Assembly: GCF_000315235.1 (NCBI RefSeq)
Contig: NZ_BALG01000080.1
Span: forward strand, 1-64,000
Source of the DNA: Paenibacillus popilliae ATCC 14706
GTDB lineage: Bacteria; Bacillota; Bacilli; Paenibacillales; Paenibacillaceae
Direction of reading: 5' to 3'
Length of the DNA: 64,000 nt
Shown here: in pieces, positions 62,962 through 64,000 of the stretch
Layout of the letters: each line of letters opens with the position of its first letter
Position numbering within the stretch: the first letter of the stretch is position 1
Made by a program: the position numbers and the translations under genes
The notes under the pieces: generated by a model
Told to the model about the DNA's origin: nothing
The model's database searches: none
What the model saw: the letters and a program-made list of their open reading frames with translations, nothing else

Positions 62962-63420
62962 TTAACGAGTTGGATTCGGATTCTGCTTTACTGTTACCGG
63001 GTCAATTAGTTCCACATCTTCATCTAGCGATGGTGTGGGAACCAGCGAAGGATACCCCGGGAAATTTGGTTGGTAACCTGGCGAAGGACATCCCGGGGAA
63101 TATGGTTGGTAACCTGGCGAAGGACACCCCAGGGAATATGGTTGGTAGCCCGGCGAAGGACACCCCGGGGAATATGGTTGGTAGCCCAGTGAAGGATACC
63201 CCGTGAAATATGGTTGGTAACCCGGCGAAGAATACCCCGAAAAATAAGGATAAGCTGAGGACAGGTACGGATAATTGTTCTGATAGTCGCCTTGATTTCC
63301 TGTTAACGATCTGGTTTCGGATCCAGCGAAGGACACCCCGGAAAATAAGGGCAAGCTAAGAATAGGTACGGACAATAGTGCCAATAATGATTTGTTTATG
63401 TTCTTCTTAATACGTATCAT
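62962..63420 (-). CDS. Secreted Tyr/Pro-rich protein with 12-residue tandem repeats
   Basis: A signal peptide (LLALLSVPILSLPLFSGVSFA) leads to a body made of GYQPYSPGCPSP-type repeats: five clear 36-bp units (63045-63224) plus degenerate ones. Some repeats have Cys where others have Tyr. The protein (152 aa) ends in an acidic tail. ATG 63420 has GGAGGG 7 bp upstream. Such Gly/Tyr/Pro repeats occur in spore-coat, surface or adhesive proteins. The repeat number probably varies between strains. Confidence 0.7.
   Translation of the reverse strand: MIRIKKNINKSLLALLSVPILSLPLFSGVSFAGSETRSLTGNQGDYQNNYPYLSSAYPYFSGYSSPGYQPYFTGYPSLGYQPYSPGCPSPGYQPYSLGCPSPGYQPYSPGCPSPGYQPNFPGYPSLVPTPSLDEDVELIDPVTVKQNPNPTR
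63045..63260. repeat. 36-bp coding tandem repeat
   Basis: Five clear contiguous copies and a sixth degenerate one encode GYQPxxxGxPSx on the minus strand. There are no spacers between copies. Confidence 0.9.
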
Positions 63421-63732
63421 CAATGAGCCCTCCATGAATCAATTAATATATTTGAAAGCTGGCCAGCTAATCAAATCGTACCGTAATGATGAAATCAAGA
63501 ATCACTGCTGGAATAAGGCAAGGGAGCGAAGACGCGCCCCTAGGTCATAACTGGCGTCCACAAGAAAATATCTCTATTATGCTGGGACAATAACAGTCAT
63601 AAAATGGCAACATAAAAAAGTGGACGCTTATGATAGTAGCACCCCTCCTAATTTCTGTAAAGGCCTATTTTTTGACGGCATGATAATATAATACATTCAT
63701 AATTATTCCGCCCGGAGAAGTGAGAAGTGCAT
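63421..63732. other. Intergenic, with a spaced inverted repeat
   Basis: 312 bp. GCGTCCAC (63554-63561) and GTGGACGC (63620-63627) face each other across 58 bp, as in small mobile-element ends; no gene is seen. Confidence 0.4.
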
Positions 63733-63870
63733 AATCGTAGAAGACATTATTAAAGAAGCTAGAAGCGATGGGGGCGGAGCAAACGACAAAGACGTTCCTC
63801 CGCCATGGATCCCAGGACCCCTTGTTCGGCGTCAAGGTGGGACTCCGGAAGAAGATTTGTATTTGGTAAC
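63733..63870 (+). pseudogene. AlkD-like DNA alkylation repair protein, frameshifted fragment
   Basis: The stretch reads VEDIIKE, then after a frame change LEAMGAEQTTKTFLRHGS and PLFGVKVGLRKK, the conserved N-terminus of the HEAT-repeat DNA glycosylases. A stop follows (TAA at about 63868). Downstream frames do not continue the family. Dead copy. Confidence 0.65.
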
Positions 63871-64000
63871 GAGTGGAAGCGAACATCAAGCGGACATCAT
63901 CAGGGCACAGGCAGAAGCTCAATGCCACGATCGACTTGCATGCGAAAGTGTTCCATTACATGCCTGCATCACGGTTTCATCCCCTATTCCCGCCCTCTCC

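Noticed and set aside
62743-63009. 88-codon frame overlapping the stop of the two-helix protein gene
   Set aside because: Runs through a perfect inverted repeat and then antisense to the repeat protein. No domain, and its only support is a GTGA overlap that could be chance.
63045-63260. Tandem 36-bp repeats as a CRISPR array
   Set aside because: Copies are directly adjacent with no spacers, they encode a regular 12-residue repeat in a secreted protein, and no cas genes are present.

Overview
The window reads as a chromosomal segment of a spore-forming, low-GC-phylum Gram-positive bacterium, most likely Paenibacillus. This is inferred from gene families and order: CadC/CadA, BdbD/BdbC, a YkoE-type ECF importer, bacilliredoxin, a SodF-like enzyme, YneF, an S-layer-homology fragment, HelD, and consistent AGGAGG-type ribosome sites with GTG/TTG starts. 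Most of the first 46 kb is GC-rich housekeeping and accessory DNA. Two stretches (about 46.2-50.8 kb and 54.8-63.9 kb) are visibly AT-rich, full of broken genes and mobile-element remnants, and look horizontally acquired.

Layout. 0-0.9 kb: non-coding, with paired hairpins resembling an IS200/IS605-type end. 0.9-3.7 kb: cadCA metal efflux. 4.4-6.9 kb: thiol-oxidase pair bdbD-bdbC plus a chemoreceptor. 7.3-12.5 kb: a membrane-anchored hydrolase, asnB behind a possible T-box leader, and a 14-TM drug exporter. 12.6-15.8 kb: an ECF vitamin importer (EcfT, YkoE S component, double ATPase) behind a cobalamin-like leader. 16-20.4 kb: a second 14-TM exporter and a GGDEF-EAL protein. 20.4-31.1 kb: MarR, a BaiN-type flavoprotein, an orphan sporulation-type kinase, bacilliredoxin, nadE, a hydrolase, acpS, cytochrome c, and a TauE/DUF1634/Lrp cluster. 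31.4-36 kb: mutY, a truncated deformylase, a ROK repressor, a chromate-transporter ghost, an IS remnant and sodA. 36-46 kb: GNAT, a DUF402 phosphatase, a QueG-Ogt fusion, YneF, folE, adenine deaminase and helD.

46.2-50.8 kb is an AT-rich defence and mobile patch. A D12-class adenine methyltransferase and its overlapping endonuclease are bracketed by two inverted copies of a holin-like small-toxin locus. Fragments of an SLH protein, an IS256 transposase, a stalk-domain protein and a 5'-truncated OLD-family nuclease surround them. 50.9-54.8 kb returns to core-like DNA: a SodF-like superoxide dismutase with an extra N-terminal domain, a hydrolase and an IclR regulator. 54.8-57.2 kb is a graveyard: an IS4-type transposase and a GntR/ABC operon, all broken.

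57.2-62.8 kb is the most interesting part. A strong promoter drives a small secreted prepeptide, followed by an SdpA/DUF5819-like protein, an SdpB-like HTTM protein fused to a thiol-redox DCC domain, a translationally coupled penicillin-recognising serine hydrolase, a SppA signal-peptide peptidase, its RDD partner (SppI-like) and a small two-helix membrane protein. I read this as a sporulation-delaying-protein-like antimicrobial peptide locus. Its prepeptide is unlike B. subtilis SdpC as I recall it, and SppA/SppI takes the place where an SdpI immunity protein would be expected. The window closes with a secreted Tyr/Pro-rich protein built from 12-residue repeats and an AlkD-like pseudogene.
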